Source: Hymenobacter frigidus
Lineage (GTDB): Bacteria; Bacteroidota; Bacteroidia; Cytophagales; Hymenobacteraceae
Length of the DNA: 64,000 bases
Assembly: GCF_014640435.1 (NCBI RefSeq)
Contig: NZ_BMGY01000011.1
Span: 51,856 to 115,855, forward strand
Direction: 5' to 3'
Below the pieces are notes generated by a model. That model searched no databases. It was not told the origin of the DNA and worked only from the letters and a program-made list of their open reading frames with translations. Position 1 is the first letter of the stretch. Each line of letters opens with the position of its first letter. Of the stretch, positions 52,508 to 60,549 are shown piece by piece. A program made the position numbers and the translations under genes.

Positions 52508-53260
52508 ATGTTCATCCGTCAAAACATTCTCATCACCGGAGCCAGCTCGGGGCTGGGCGAAGGCATGGCCCGCGAGTACGCCCGCTTGGGCCGCAACCTG
52601 GCCCTGTGCGCCCGGCGCACCGACCGCCTCGACGCGCTGAAAACGGAGTTAGAAGCCGCAAATCCCGCTATCAAAATCTTTGTGCGCGCCCTCGATGTGA
52701 ACGACCACGACCAGGTATTTGACGTATTTCGGGCCTTTCAAGCCGACCTGGGCACTATCGACCGCGTCATTGTGAATGCGGGCCTGGGCAAAGGTGCGCC
52801 GCTGGGCACCGGCCAATTCTCCGCCAACCTGCAAACGGCCCAGACCAATTTTGTGGCGGCGCTGGCACAGTGCGAGGCGGCGCTGGAGATTTTCCGGGCG
52901 CAGAACGCGGGCCACTTGGTCGCTATTTCATCGGTGGCAGCCATGCGCGGCATGCCCCGCGCCCAAACCACGTACGCCGCCACCAAGGCCGGGCTGGCGG
53001 CCCTCGCCGAGGGCATCCGGGCCGAGTTGCTGAACTCGCCCATCAGGGTCAGCATCCTGTACCCCGGCTACATTCGCTCTGAAATCAACGCCAAGCTGAA
53101 AAACACACCCTTCATGGTGGATACTGAAACCGGCTGCCGGGCATTGGTAAAAGCCATTGAGCGCGAGCCCGTGCAAGCTTTCGTGCCGGGCTGGCCCTGG
53201 GCCGTGGTGGCCCGCGCCATGAAGTGGCTGCCGCTGCGCTGGGTGCAGAAGCTGCTGTAG
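52508..53260 (+). CDS. SDR family oxidoreductase
   Basis: A 250-residue classical short-chain dehydrogenase. TGASSGLGEGMAREYARLGR at residues 10-29 binds the cofactor, VIVNAGLG near 88 and the active site Ser (VAISSVAAM, near 140) with Tyr/Lys YAATKAG near 157. The C-terminus is long and helical. Substrate unknown. Starts ATG at 52508; the 5' extension of the frame is not SDR-like. It converges with the minus-strand secreted protein nine bases after its stop. Confidence 0.88.
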   Translation: MFIRQNILITGASSGLGEGMAREYARLGRNLALCARRTDRLDALKTELEAANPAIKIFVRALDVNDHDQVFDVFRAFQADLGTIDRVIVNAGLGKGAPLGTGQFSANLQTAQTNFVAALAQCEAALEIFRAQNAGHLVAISSVAAMRGMPRAQTTYAATKAGLAALAEGIRAELLNSPIRVSILYPGYIRSEINAKLKNTPFMVDTETGCRALVKAIEREPVQAFVPGWPWAVVARAMKWLPLRWVQKLL

Positions 53261-53268
53261 AACCGGGC

Positions 53269-53910
53269 TTACGGCACCTGGCGGATAATGAAATTCTTCA
53301 GCGGGTTCTTTTTGATAATGGTCACCAACTGGCCGTTGGTATACTGGTACTCGTCTTCGCGGCCGGCGCGCCGGGCGTGGTAGCGGGCGGGGGCGTCCCG
53401 GCCCACGTCAAAGTAGTCGCCAAAGTATTCGGCGTAAGCCCGCTGCTGGCCAACGGGCTCACCAAAAAACAGGTTGGTGACGGCGTAGGTAATCGGCTTG
53501 GTTTCGGTGGCGCGGTAGAGGTGCTTGTACTGGTCGGCCACGATGTCGTAGTGGGTACCCTTCCACTCGGCCCGGGACGAGAAGTCGCCCTGATTGGTGT
53601 GGGCCTCCACCGTGGAAAGTTGGAGCTGGCCGCCGCGAAACCGGTTCATCACCTGGTAGTAGATTTTGAGGTGGTAGAACAGAATGTCCACCTTCACGTC
53701 GCTGACGAGGGTGTACACGACCTCGGTTCCCGCCTGGAGCTGGCGCGTGGCCGTCATGGTGCCCACGCGCAGGCCCGCTACTTCGATGGCGTACCGGCGT
53801 GTTTCGGCCGGGGCCGGTTTGGCACCCTGGCCGAAAGCGGGCGACATCAACATGCTGAGCAGTAGGGCAAAATTTTGCCAGAAATAGCGCGGGCCAGCTA
53901 ATAACTGCAT
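53269..53910 (-). CDS. Secreted DUF6134/DUF3108-like protein
   Basis: A 213-residue protein with a hydrophobic signal-like segment at residues 8-28. YAIEVAGLRVGTMTATRQL near 40 and YTLVSDVKVDILFYHLKIYY near 68 form a long beta-sandwich pattern, like DUF6134/DUF3108 proteins of the periplasm that might bind lipids. Family assignment is from pattern memory only. A hairpin lies in its upstream region. Confidence 0.7.
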   Translation of the reverse strand: MQLLAGPRYFWQNFALLLSMLMSPAFGQGAKPAPAETRRYAIEVAGLRVGTMTATRQLQAGTEVVYTLVSDVKVDILFYHLKIYYQVMNRFRGGQLQLSTVEAHTNQGDFSSRAEWKGTHYDIVADQYKHLYRATETKPITYAVTNLFFGEPVGQQRAYAEYFGDYFDVGRDAPARYHARRAGREDEYQYTNGQLVTIIKKNPLKNFIIRQVP

Positions 53911-53994
53911 GCTTGGCGGTTCGCTAAAAGGGTAAATACAGTGTTCATGAGGATAAGATACGGCCAGGCGAACTCAAGAAGTGGGGCGCGCAAA

Positions 53995-54025
53995 AAGCTG
54001 TACGAAGCCGGAACCCGTACAGCTT
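53995..54025 (-). promoter_or_regulatory. Hairpin in the divergent arsenosugar leader region
   Basis: Perfect 10-base arms AAGCTGTACG and CGTACAGCTT around AAGCCGGAACC. On the minus strand it is followed by TTTTTG, like a terminator, although no minus-strand gene ends there. It lies between the DUF gene and the TIGR04283 gene, so attenuation, a small RNA end or a regulatory site are possible. Confidence 0.5.
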
Positions 54026-54102
54026 CAACGACGAGGTATTTTTAGGTTCGGAAACCAAATGCCGCTAAAATATAGAAATTGCAGCGCAATTAGAGGCCTT
54101 AC

Positions 54103-54795
54103 ATGACCATAAGCGTTATCATTCCAACCTACAACGAGTGCGCCACCATTGGCCGCCTGATACAAGACCTGCGCCGCTACGATGTTGACAGACAGGTGGA
54201 AGTGCTGGTAGTAGATGCCAATAGTCCCGATGGCACCGCCGCCGCCGCCCGCCAGGCCGGAGCCACCGTGCTGCTCGCCCCCAAGCCCGGCCGGGCCGTG
54301 CAGATGAACTACGGCGCGGCCCACGCCACCGGCGAAATCCTGTATTTCGTACACGCCGACGTGGGCATTCACCCCCAGTACGTGGCCACGCTGCAAGCCG
54401 CCGTGGAGCAGGGGCACGCGGCCGGTTGCTACCGGTTTCGGTTCGATTCGCCGCACCCGCTGCTGCGCATCAACAGCTTCGGCACCCGGTTCAAAGGTAT
54501 TATGAGCCGGGGCGGCGACCAGACACTGTTCGTCACGCGGGCGCTGTTTGAGCGCCTCGGCGGCTTCAATGAGCATTTTGTCATCATGGAAGACTTCGAA
54601 ATAATCCAGCGGATTCGGCGGGTGGCGTCCTTCTTCATCGTGCCGCAGGACGTGTTGGTGTCGGCCCGTAAGTACGAAACCAACGGCTGGCTGCGGGTGC
54701 AGCTTGCCAACCTCACGGCGTTCTCGCTCTTCTTCCTAAAGGCCTCGCCGGGGCGCATTGCCCGCACCTACAAGGCCATGCTCAACTACCGCTGA
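54103..54795 (+). CDS. TIGR04283 arsenosugar-type glycosyltransferase
   Basis: A 230-residue family 2 glycosyltransferase. TISVIIPTYNE at residues 2-12, EVLVVDANSPDGT near 36, GRAVQMNYGAAHATGEILYFVHADV near 64 with its DxD-like HAD, and the acceptor block GGDQTLFVTRALFERLGGF near 144 match TIGR04283, which occurs with radical SAM ArsS and TIGR04282. The family is thought to act in arsenosugar synthesis. The stop overlaps the epimerase start (TGATG). Confidence 0.85.
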   Translation: MTISVIIPTYNECATIGRLIQDLRRYDVDRQVEVLVVDANSPDGTAAAARQAGATVLLAPKPGRAVQMNYGAAHATGEILYFVHADVGIHPQYVATLQAAVEQGHAAGCYRFRFDSPHPLLRINSFGTRFKGIMSRGGDQTLFVTRALFERLGGFNEHFVIMEDFEIIQRIRRVASFFIVPQDVLVSARKYETNGWLRVQLANLTAFSLFFLKASPGRIARTYKAMLNYR

Positions 54796-55784
54796 TGCCC
54801 GGTACCGTTCTTGTGACCGGGGCCAACGGCTTTTTGGGGCGGCACCTGGTGGCCGAGCTGCGGCAGCGCGGCCACCAGGTGCGCGCGCTGCTGCGGCCGG
54901 GCACCACGCCGCCTTTCCCCGCCGAGTGGGCCGTGGAATACCGCCAAGCCGACCTAACCCAGCCCACCACCCTGGCCGGCGCGGCCGATGGTTGCGCGGC
55001 CATCATTCATGCCGCCGCGCTGGCCCAGGTGAACCCCGCTCGCAACCCTGCCGTGTGGGCCGTGAACCTGGGCGGCACCCAGGCCGTGCTGCGCCTGGCC
55101 CGCGCGGCTGGCGTGGCGCGGCTGGTGTACGTGGGCACAGCCAACGTATTTGGTTTTGGCTCACTGGCCCGGCCCGGCGACGAAACCTATCCCTACGCCG
55201 GCCAGCGCTACGGCCTCGACTACATGGACAGCAAGCGCGCCGCCACCGACCTCGTGCTACGGGCCGTGGCGCAGGAGCACTTGCCCGCCGTGCTGGTGCA
55301 TCCCACATTCATGCTCGGCCCGCAGGATGCCAAGCCTACGTCCAACGCCCTGCTCCTGGAGCTGTACCGGGGCCGGCTGCCCGGCTACCCGCCCGGTGGC
55401 AAAAACTACGTGCACGTGCGCGACGTGGCGGTGGCTACGGTGAATGCGCTAAGCCAGGGCCGCGTGGGCGAATCCTACATTCTGGGCAACGAAAACCTGA
55501 GCTACCAGGCCGCCTTTCAGCTAATGGCGCAGGTACTGCAAGTGCCGCCGCCGCGCTGGCCGCTGCCCGCCGGGTTGGCACTGCTCTATGGCAAAATCTG
55601 CGATGCGAAAGCCCGCCTGACGGGCCAGCCGGCGCAACTCAACGCCGCAATGGCCGCCGTAGCCAACGACGGGCACTATTTCAACCCCGCCAAGGCCCGG
55701 TCCGAGCTGGCCCTCCTCCAAACCCCCATCGAACAAGCCGTGGCCGAAGCCCTGGCCTGGTTCAAAACGCATCAGTATGTCTGA
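54795..55784 (+). CDS. NAD-dependent epimerase/dehydratase
   Basis: A 329-residue extended SDR. VLVTGANGFLGRHLVAELRQ at residues 4-23, IIHAAALAQVN near 71 and the catalytic YMDSK near 142 are clear. No UDP-sugar-specific motif is obvious to me. It is translationally coupled to the glycosyltransferase before it and overlaps the SDR after it by eight bases, so the three are one operon. Its reaction may belong to arsenosugar or lipid sugar synthesis; this is inference. Confidence 0.88.
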   Translation: MPGTVLVTGANGFLGRHLVAELRQRGHQVRALLRPGTTPPFPAEWAVEYRQADLTQPTTLAGAADGCAAIIHAAALAQVNPARNPAVWAVNLGGTQAVLRLARAAGVARLVYVGTANVFGFGSLARPGDETYPYAGQRYGLDYMDSKRAATDLVLRAVAQEHLPAVLVHPTFMLGPQDAKPTSNALLLELYRGRLPGYPPGGKNYVHVRDVAVATVNALSQGRVGESYILGNENLSYQAAFQLMAQVLQVPPPRWPLPAGLALLYGKICDAKARLTGQPAQLNAAMAAVANDGHYFNPAKARSELALLQTPIEQAVAEALAWFKTHQYV

Positions 55785-56646
55785 GATAATTACCGGCCTA
55801 CGGCCCCGGCTTGCCCAGCCCTGGCCGGCCGGGGCCGGGCCGTTTGCCGGCCAGGTGGCCATCGTTACCGGCTCCGAATCGGGTATTGGGCGCGAAACAG
55901 CCCGGGCGCTGTGCGCGGCCGGCGCGGCCGTGGTCCTCAATGGCCGCAACGCCGAGCGCCTGGAGCACACCCGCCAAAGCTTCGCCGACGCTGGCCTGAC
56001 GGTGGTGAGCTGCGTGGCCGACGTCACGGACTACGCCAGCTGCGAGCGGCTGGTGGCGGCGGCCATCCAGGCCTTTGGCCGGCTCGATGTGCTGATAACC
56101 AACGCCAGTATTTCGCAGCGCGCCTACTTCGCCGATATGCAGCCCGAGGTGTTTCAGCGGGTGTTCGATAGCAACGTGTACGGCTCGGTGTATCCGCTCA
56201 AGGCTGCGCTGCCGCATCTCATCCGCACGCGGGGCAGCGTCACGTTCATTTCTTCTATTTCGGCGCTCAACGGCATGCCCAGCGGCTCGGCCTACTGCGC
56301 GGGCAAAGCGGCTTTGTCCAACCTGGCACACACGCTGCGGCTCGAGCTGGACCATACCGGCGTGCATTTCGGGGTGGTGCACATCGGTTTCACGCAGAAC
56401 GATGCCGACAAGCGCGTGCTCGACGCGGCCGGGCAGCCCGTGCTCATTGCCCACCGGCCGCCGCGCTGGCAAAAGACTCAGGCCGGGGTGGCGGCCATCA
56501 TCCTGCGGCACATTCGCCGCCGCCGCAAGCGCACGGTGATATCGGTGCTGGGAAAACTTATTGTGCTGCTGCATACTTTCTTTCCTCGGCTGGGCGACTG
56601 GATAGTGCTGACCACCACCCGCCGGCTGCGGCATTTTTACGAATAA
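55777..56646 (+). CDS. SDR oxidoreductase in the arsenosugar-type operon
   Basis: A 289-residue classical SDR. VTGSESGIGRETARALCAAG at residues 26-45 binds NAD(P), ITNASISQRA near 107 and YCAGKAALSN near 171 give the Tyr/Lys pair. The C-terminal 40 residues are basic and hydrophobic (RRRRKRTVISVLGKLIVLLH), suggesting peripheral membrane attachment. It overlaps the epimerase gene and is followed by arsS after 113 bases. Role inferred only. Confidence 0.87.
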   Translation: MSEIITGLRPRLAQPWPAGAGPFAGQVAIVTGSESGIGRETARALCAAGAAVVLNGRNAERLEHTRQSFADAGLTVVSCVADVTDYASCERLVAAAIQAFGRLDVLITNASISQRAYFADMQPEVFQRVFDSNVYGSVYPLKAALPHLIRTRGSVTFISSISALNGMPSGSAYCAGKAALSNLAHTLRLELDHTGVHFGVVHIGFTQNDADKRVLDAAGQPVLIAHRPPRWQKTQAGVAAIILRHIRRRRKRTVISVLGKLIVLLHTFFPRLGDWIVLTTTRRLRHFYE

Positions 56647-56759
56647 GGCCGCTGCTAAATCCTGGGAGAGTTCTTTGTTCGTACACGTATCTTTAACTGG
56701 CGTTCTACCCGCCTCTTTCATACGGCCACCAGTTGGGCCGCCGCCACCTTCGCAAACCA

Positions 56760-57806
56760 ATGAAATCACTCAAGGCCAATGGCCACCAGTTGGCTGACTC
56801 AGCTTTTCAGCTCACCGTATTGCGTCAGGAAGTGGCCGAAACGCTGCACCTGCCGCTGTTTCACCAAAAGCTGACGGATGTTGGGCTGTTCCCGCTGCGG
56901 CCGGTGGCCCCCGCCGTGCTGCAAATCAATGTGGGCAAGATGTGCAACCAGGTGTGCAAGCACTGTCACGTAGACGCCGGCCCCGACCGCAAGGAAATCA
57001 TGACCCGCGCCACCATGCAGGAGTGTCTCGACGCGCTGGCCCAGACCGATATTCCCACGGTGGACCTCACGGGCGGGGCACCCGAGATGAACCCCGATTT
57101 CCGTTGGTTTGTGGAGGAAATCACCAAGCTGGGCCGCAAGGTGCTGGTGCGCTGCAACCTCACCATCATCGTAGCCAACAAAAAGTACTACGACCTGCCC
57201 GAGTTCTTCAAAGCCAACGGGGTGGAAGTGGCCAGTTCGCTGCCCTTCTACAGCGCCAGCAAAACCGACAGCCAGCGCGGCGACGGCGTGTTTGAGGACT
57301 CTATCAAGGCCCTGCGCATGCTCAACGCCGTGGGCTACGGACAGGAGGGCTCCGGCCTGGTACTGAATCTGGTGTACAACCCCGCCGGCGCGTTCCTGCC
57401 CGGCTCCCAGAAGGGCCTGCAGGAGCAGTTTAAGCGGGTACTGATGAAGGACTTCGGTATCGTTTTCAACGAGCTGTTCGCCATCACCAACATTCCCGTG
57501 AGCCGCTACCTCGACTACCTGATTGAGTCGAAAAACTACGCGGGCTACATGGAAAAGCTGGTCACGGCCTTCAACCCCGTAGCCGCCGAGGGCGTAATGT
57601 GCCGCAGCACCCTATCAGTGGGTTGGGACGGCGGCCTCTACGATTGCGACTTCAACCAGATGCTCGACCTGTACGTGGCCAGCCCGGTGCAGCACATCCG
57701 CGATTTCGACGCCGAGGCCCTGGCTCGGCGCACCATCGTGGTCAACCAGCATTGCTACGGCTGCACGGCCGGCAGCGGCTCCAGCTGCGGCGGCGTCACG
57801 GCCTGA
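56760..57806 (+). CDS. arsS: Arsenosugar biosynthesis radical SAM protein ArsS
   Basis: A 348-residue radical SAM protein. The cluster Cys are C62, C66 and C69 in KMCNQVCKHCHVD. DLTGGAPEMN near 108 is the SAM-binding GGxP-type loop, and the Cys-rich C-terminus reads CYGCTAGSGSSCGG. In some organisms the final Cys is selenocysteine; here the codon is TGC, so it is the Cys form. ArsS is thought to build the C-As sugar bond. No ArsM was recognised nearby. ATG at 56760. Confidence 0.9.
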   Translation: MKSLKANGHQLADSAFQLTVLRQEVAETLHLPLFHQKLTDVGLFPLRPVAPAVLQINVGKMCNQVCKHCHVDAGPDRKEIMTRATMQECLDALAQTDIPTVDLTGGAPEMNPDFRWFVEEITKLGRKVLVRCNLTIIVANKKYYDLPEFFKANGVEVASSLPFYSASKTDSQRGDGVFEDSIKALRMLNAVGYGQEGSGLVLNLVYNPAGAFLPGSQKGLQEQFKRVLMKDFGIVFNELFAITNIPVSRYLDYLIESKNYAGYMEKLVTAFNPVAAEGVMCRSTLSVGWDGGLYDCDFNQMLDLYVASPVQHIRDFDAEALARRTIVVNQHCYGCTAGSGSSCGGVTA

Positions 57807-57812
57807 AAAATA

Positions 57813-57843
57813 GCGACCTAGCCGCGCCAGGCGGCTAGGTCGC
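57813..57843 (-). terminator. Terminator overlapping the TIGR04282 stop
   Basis: Perfect 13-base arms GCGACCTAGCCGC and GCGGCTAGGTCGC around GCCAG. On the minus strand a TATTTTT run follows. The stop codon of the minus-strand gene is inside the stem; the convergent arsS ends seven bases away. Confidence 0.8.
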
Positions 57844-58444
57844 GGGCCGAGTCTACGTCGTGCAGCACCGGGAGCTGGGCCACGCGTAGCCCCAGCCGAG
57901 CCGCATCGGCCAGGGTGTCGGGCAGCACGGTAGCGGTGCTCCAGTCCTTGTTGGCGAATAGCGCCGGTTGCAGCTCGCGCAGCCCCAGCAGGTAGTACCC
58001 GCCGTCTTCGGCCGGACCAACTACCAGGTCGTGAGTTTCGAGAGCGGCAAATGCCTGCTGTAAAATGGCTGGCTGGAGCCCCGGGCAATCGGTGCCGATG
58101 ATAACTACGCGGCCCGCCCCGGTGGCAAATGCTTCGCCAAACGCGTGGGCCATTCGCTCGCCCAGCAGGTCGGCGGGCGGCTGTACGCGCCAGGGCAGGC
58201 CGGGCCACTCGGGGCGGGGCTGCGCGGCATCAGCGGTAGGGTGGGGGGCTTCGGCCAGCCACACGGTAGCGGGCACTTCGGCAGTCGTCACGGCGGCGGC
58301 TGTTAGGTACAGCAGCTCGCGGTACACCTCCAAGGCGGCTTCGGGGCCAATATCGGCTGCCAAACGGGTTTTTACGCGGCCCAAAACTGGTTCGCGGGCG
58401 AATATGAGTAGGTGTTGGGGGCTTTCGGAAGCTAATGACGACAT
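57818..58444 (-). CDS. TIGR04282 arsenosugar-type glycosyltransferase
   Basis: A 208-residue protein of the CofC-like nucleotidyl/glycosyltransferase type. LLIFAREPVLGRVKTRLAAD near residue 12, IIGTDCPGLQP near 113 and GPAEDGGYYLLGL near 139 match TIGR04282, the usual partner of TIGR04283 and ArsS. The start is ATG at 58444; the upstream frame is AT-richer and not related. It converges with arsS. Confidence 0.87.
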   Translation of the reverse strand: MSSLASESPQHLLIFAREPVLGRVKTRLAADIGPEAALEVYRELLYLTAAAVTTAEVPATVWLAEAPHPTADAAQPRPEWPGLPWRVQPPADLLGERMAHAFGEAFATGAGRVVIIGTDCPGLQPAILQQAFAALETHDLVVGPAEDGGYYLLGLRELQPALFANKDWSTATVLPDTLADAARLGLRVAQLPVLHDVDSARDLAAWRG

Positions 58445-58769
58445 GCTGGCGCTACGTTGTTTGGTCGGGTACAAACTTCGGCATAACCAGCCGAAATGGA
58501 CTGCAGACTTGTTTCCGAATAAGAAACAGTCGAAAGTTTTAGCAGATTTTGATAACTGAAAGGTCTTTTTTGCTTGGCCAAGCCAGTATCCTTTGGCTCT
58601 TTGAGCGGCCACCGTTTCCGGCTTCAAATACTGCTTGTAAAACACCCGATTTCTTATTGAGGAACAAGTCCAACTGGTTTAGGTCGGCCCCGAACACGTT
58701 GTGCTTTCTGGCTAAACACTTCGGTTTTTTAGCTGCCTCAGACACTGCCCCCAATCCCTGAATTCACCC
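58445..58769. other. 325-base divergent intergenic region
   Basis: Lies between the minus-strand TIGR04282 gene and the plus-strand methyltransferase. It is more AT-rich than the genome and has several T runs. I see no complete -33/-7 pair, no hairpin and no convincing small gene; short open frames across it lack coding character. Confidence 0.4.
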
Positions 58770-59405
58770 ATGAACATCCAATCCGCCTACAATGCCTGGG
58801 CCGAAACCTACGATACCGTCCTCAACAAAACGCGGGACCTGGAAGCCGCTGCAATTCGCCAGCTCCTGGCCGATGTGCCGTTTGTGGAGGTGATTGAGCT
58901 GGGGTGCGGCACGGGCAAAAACACCGAATGGCTGGCGGCAACAGCGGCGCACGTTACGGCCGTGGACTTTTCGGCCGAAATGCTGGGCAAAGCGCAGGCG
59001 AAAATAGCCCGCGCCAACGTCCGGTTTCAGCAGGCTGATATTACCCGGGCGTGGGACTTTGCATCGCGCCCGGCCGACCTGGTGACGTGCAGCCTGACGC
59101 TGGAGCACATCCAGGATTTGGGCGCTGTGTTCCGGCAGGCGGCGCTGGCCCTGCAGCCGGGTGGCGTGTTCTACATCGGCGAGCTGCACCCCTTCAAGCA
59201 GTACCAGGGTACCAAGGCCCGGTTCGACACCGGAACCGGTGTGTTTGAGCTTGAGTGCTTTGTGCACCACGTTTCCGATTTTATGGCCGCAGGCCAGGCC
59301 AGTGGGTTCCAGTGCGTGGCGCTTCGCGAGTGGTTCGATGAAAATGACCGCGACACCGTACCGCGAATACTAGCACTATTATTTCACCGAGGCACCGTTA
59401 TTTGA
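58770..59405 (+). CDS. Class I SAM-dependent methyltransferase
   Basis: A 211-residue methyltransferase. Motif I IELGCGTGKNTEWLA near residue 43, motif II HVTAVDFSAEML near 63 and motif III/IV LVTCSLTLEHI near 105 are in the usual order, and GVFYIGELHPFKQYQG near 132 follows the last beta strand. It lacks the three-cysteine pattern expected for the arsenite methyltransferase ArsM and is shorter, so it is not called ArsM. Substrate unknown. Confidence 0.85.
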   Translation: MNIQSAYNAWAETYDTVLNKTRDLEAAAIRQLLADVPFVEVIELGCGTGKNTEWLAATAAHVTAVDFSAEMLGKAQAKIARANVRFQQADITRAWDFASRPADLVTCSLTLEHIQDLGAVFRQAALALQPGGVFYIGELHPFKQYQGTKARFDTGTGVFELECFVHHVSDFMAAGQASGFQCVALREWFDENDRDTVPRILALLFHRGTVI

Positions 59406-59712
59406 AGAAGCCGGGGTGTTCGATTGGTCAATAAATAATTGTAATAGTGCTATATATATATCGCAAAATTTAGGGTCAAATTACAGACAGTCCGCTGATT
59501 GTTGCGTAGAATTAAAATAATTTAACATTGGTTGTTAATCACTCATTTTCAATAGTTTAGATTTAGATTCTGCTGGTTGACTTGTTGGCACGGTCGGAAA
59601 AAAGCGGAACCAGGGAAATAATTCTGCGCTAGGAAGAGTTAGCAATGTGGTAGCAAGCCGCTGCCGATGGCGTAAAATGTCATCTACACCGTACCACCAT
59701 CATACCTTTTTT
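59406..59712. other. 307-base AT-rich intergenic region
   Basis: Clearly more AT-rich than the genes around it, with TATATATATA near 59450-59460 and TTAATCACTCATTTTC near 59535. TACCTTTT at 59704-59711 may be a -7 box for the next gene, one base from its ATG. No complete terminator or gene was found. Confidence 0.45.
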
Positions 59713-59967
59713 ATGCTGCGTACCGCTCTGTTATTTTTCTGCATGTTGGGGTTTTTCGCCGCCGAAGTTCAGGCCGCACCCGCTGCTGCTACGGCTCGCC
59801 CCATCCACCGGCACAAGCCGACTGCTGGTAATTACGTGCCCGTTTACCGCCTCTACCGGGGTCATAGCCGGCGTAAAAAAGGAGTCTTTAGCGTGTTCAG
59901 GCATCATGGCAAGCGGCACAATGCCGCCACCTCGCCTAAGGCAAGGGCCCGGCGCGGTACGCTCTAA
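59713..59967 (+). CDS. Small basic secreted protein
   Basis: An 84-residue protein with a signal peptide of about 22 residues (MLRTALLFFCMLGFFAAEVQ). The mature part is rich in Arg, His and Lys (HRHKPTAG, HSRRKKGVFSVFRHHGKRHN) and has no cysteine. Such basic small secreted proteins are often uncharacterised or envelope-associated. The upstream -7 box and the terminator after it support a single-gene transcript. No family recognised. Confidence 0.6.
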   Translation: MLRTALLFFCMLGFFAAEVQAAPAAATARPIHRHKPTAGNYVPVYRLYRGHSRRKKGVFSVFRHHGKRHNAATSPKARARRGTL

Positions 59968-59995
59968 AAGCGTCAAATTTCATCGTGAGCTTCAA

Positions 59996-60030
59996 CCGGC
60001 TGCTTCTACTACAGAAGCAGCCGGCTTTGT
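59996..60030 (+). terminator. Terminator after the small basic protein gene
   Basis: Perfect 12-base arms CCGGCTGCTTCT and AGAAGCAGCCGG with a five-base loop, followed by CTTTGTT. It begins 29 bases after the stop. Confidence 0.75.
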
Positions 60031-60183
60031 TATCAGCCTCTAGCAACGAGCGGTACTGCCTGCACCGTCTTAGGTAACCACGTGAAACGCGGGTTGGGGT
60101 AGGCCGGACTGGCCGGAAACACCGACTAATCCGTCCACTTTTCATACCCATGTCTCACCACCGCTTACTTGCCGCCAGCCGGG

Positions 60184-60495
60184 CTACTCCACCAATCCCA
60201 GTGTGCGGGTCAGTTTGTTTCTCGGAACGTGGATGGTGAGGCTCTGGTCGCGTCGTTCGGAGCGGGTCCGGCGGCGGTCTATCAGCGCCTGCAGCTTTTC
60301 AGCAGCTGTCTCACGCGAAAAAAGCACCTTCGTCACGTCTACCACCAGCGCCACGGCCCGGGGCACGGGCACACTCACCTGTTGGTAGTCAGGGCCGGGC
60401 GGGGGTGGGGTAGGCAGCGCGTGCGTTTGGGCCGCACCACTGGCGGCCCTGAGCAGTAGCGCAGTAAGCAGAATGGGTAACTTCTGGCTTGACAT
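60184..60495 (-). CDS. Small secreted protein, unknown
   Basis: A 103-residue protein with a signal peptide (MSSQKLPILLTALLLRAASG, cleaved near AAQT). A proline run (PTPPPPGPDYQQ) follows, then a hydrophobic strand VALVVDVTKVLFS and a basic helix DRRRTRSERRD. No family recognised. It precedes the dienelactone hydrolase gene on the same strand by 54 bases in the reading direction reversed, so it may be the second gene of that transcript. Confidence 0.55.
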   Translation of the reverse strand: MSSQKLPILLTALLLRAASGAAQTHALPTPPPPGPDYQQVSVPVPRAVALVVDVTKVLFSRETAAEKLQALIDRRRTRSERRDQSLTIHVPRNKLTRTLGLVE

Positions 60496-60549
60496 GACTT
60501 GCGGAAGGATACCGCAAAGATGCCGTCAAAAGCGTATTGGTTGCCCGGT

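Noticed and set aside
58770..59405. Methyltransferase as the missing ArsM of the arsenosugar cluster
   Set aside because: Shorter than ArsM and without the expected cysteine pattern; it is 0.3 kb away across a divergent gap. The possibility is not fully excluded.
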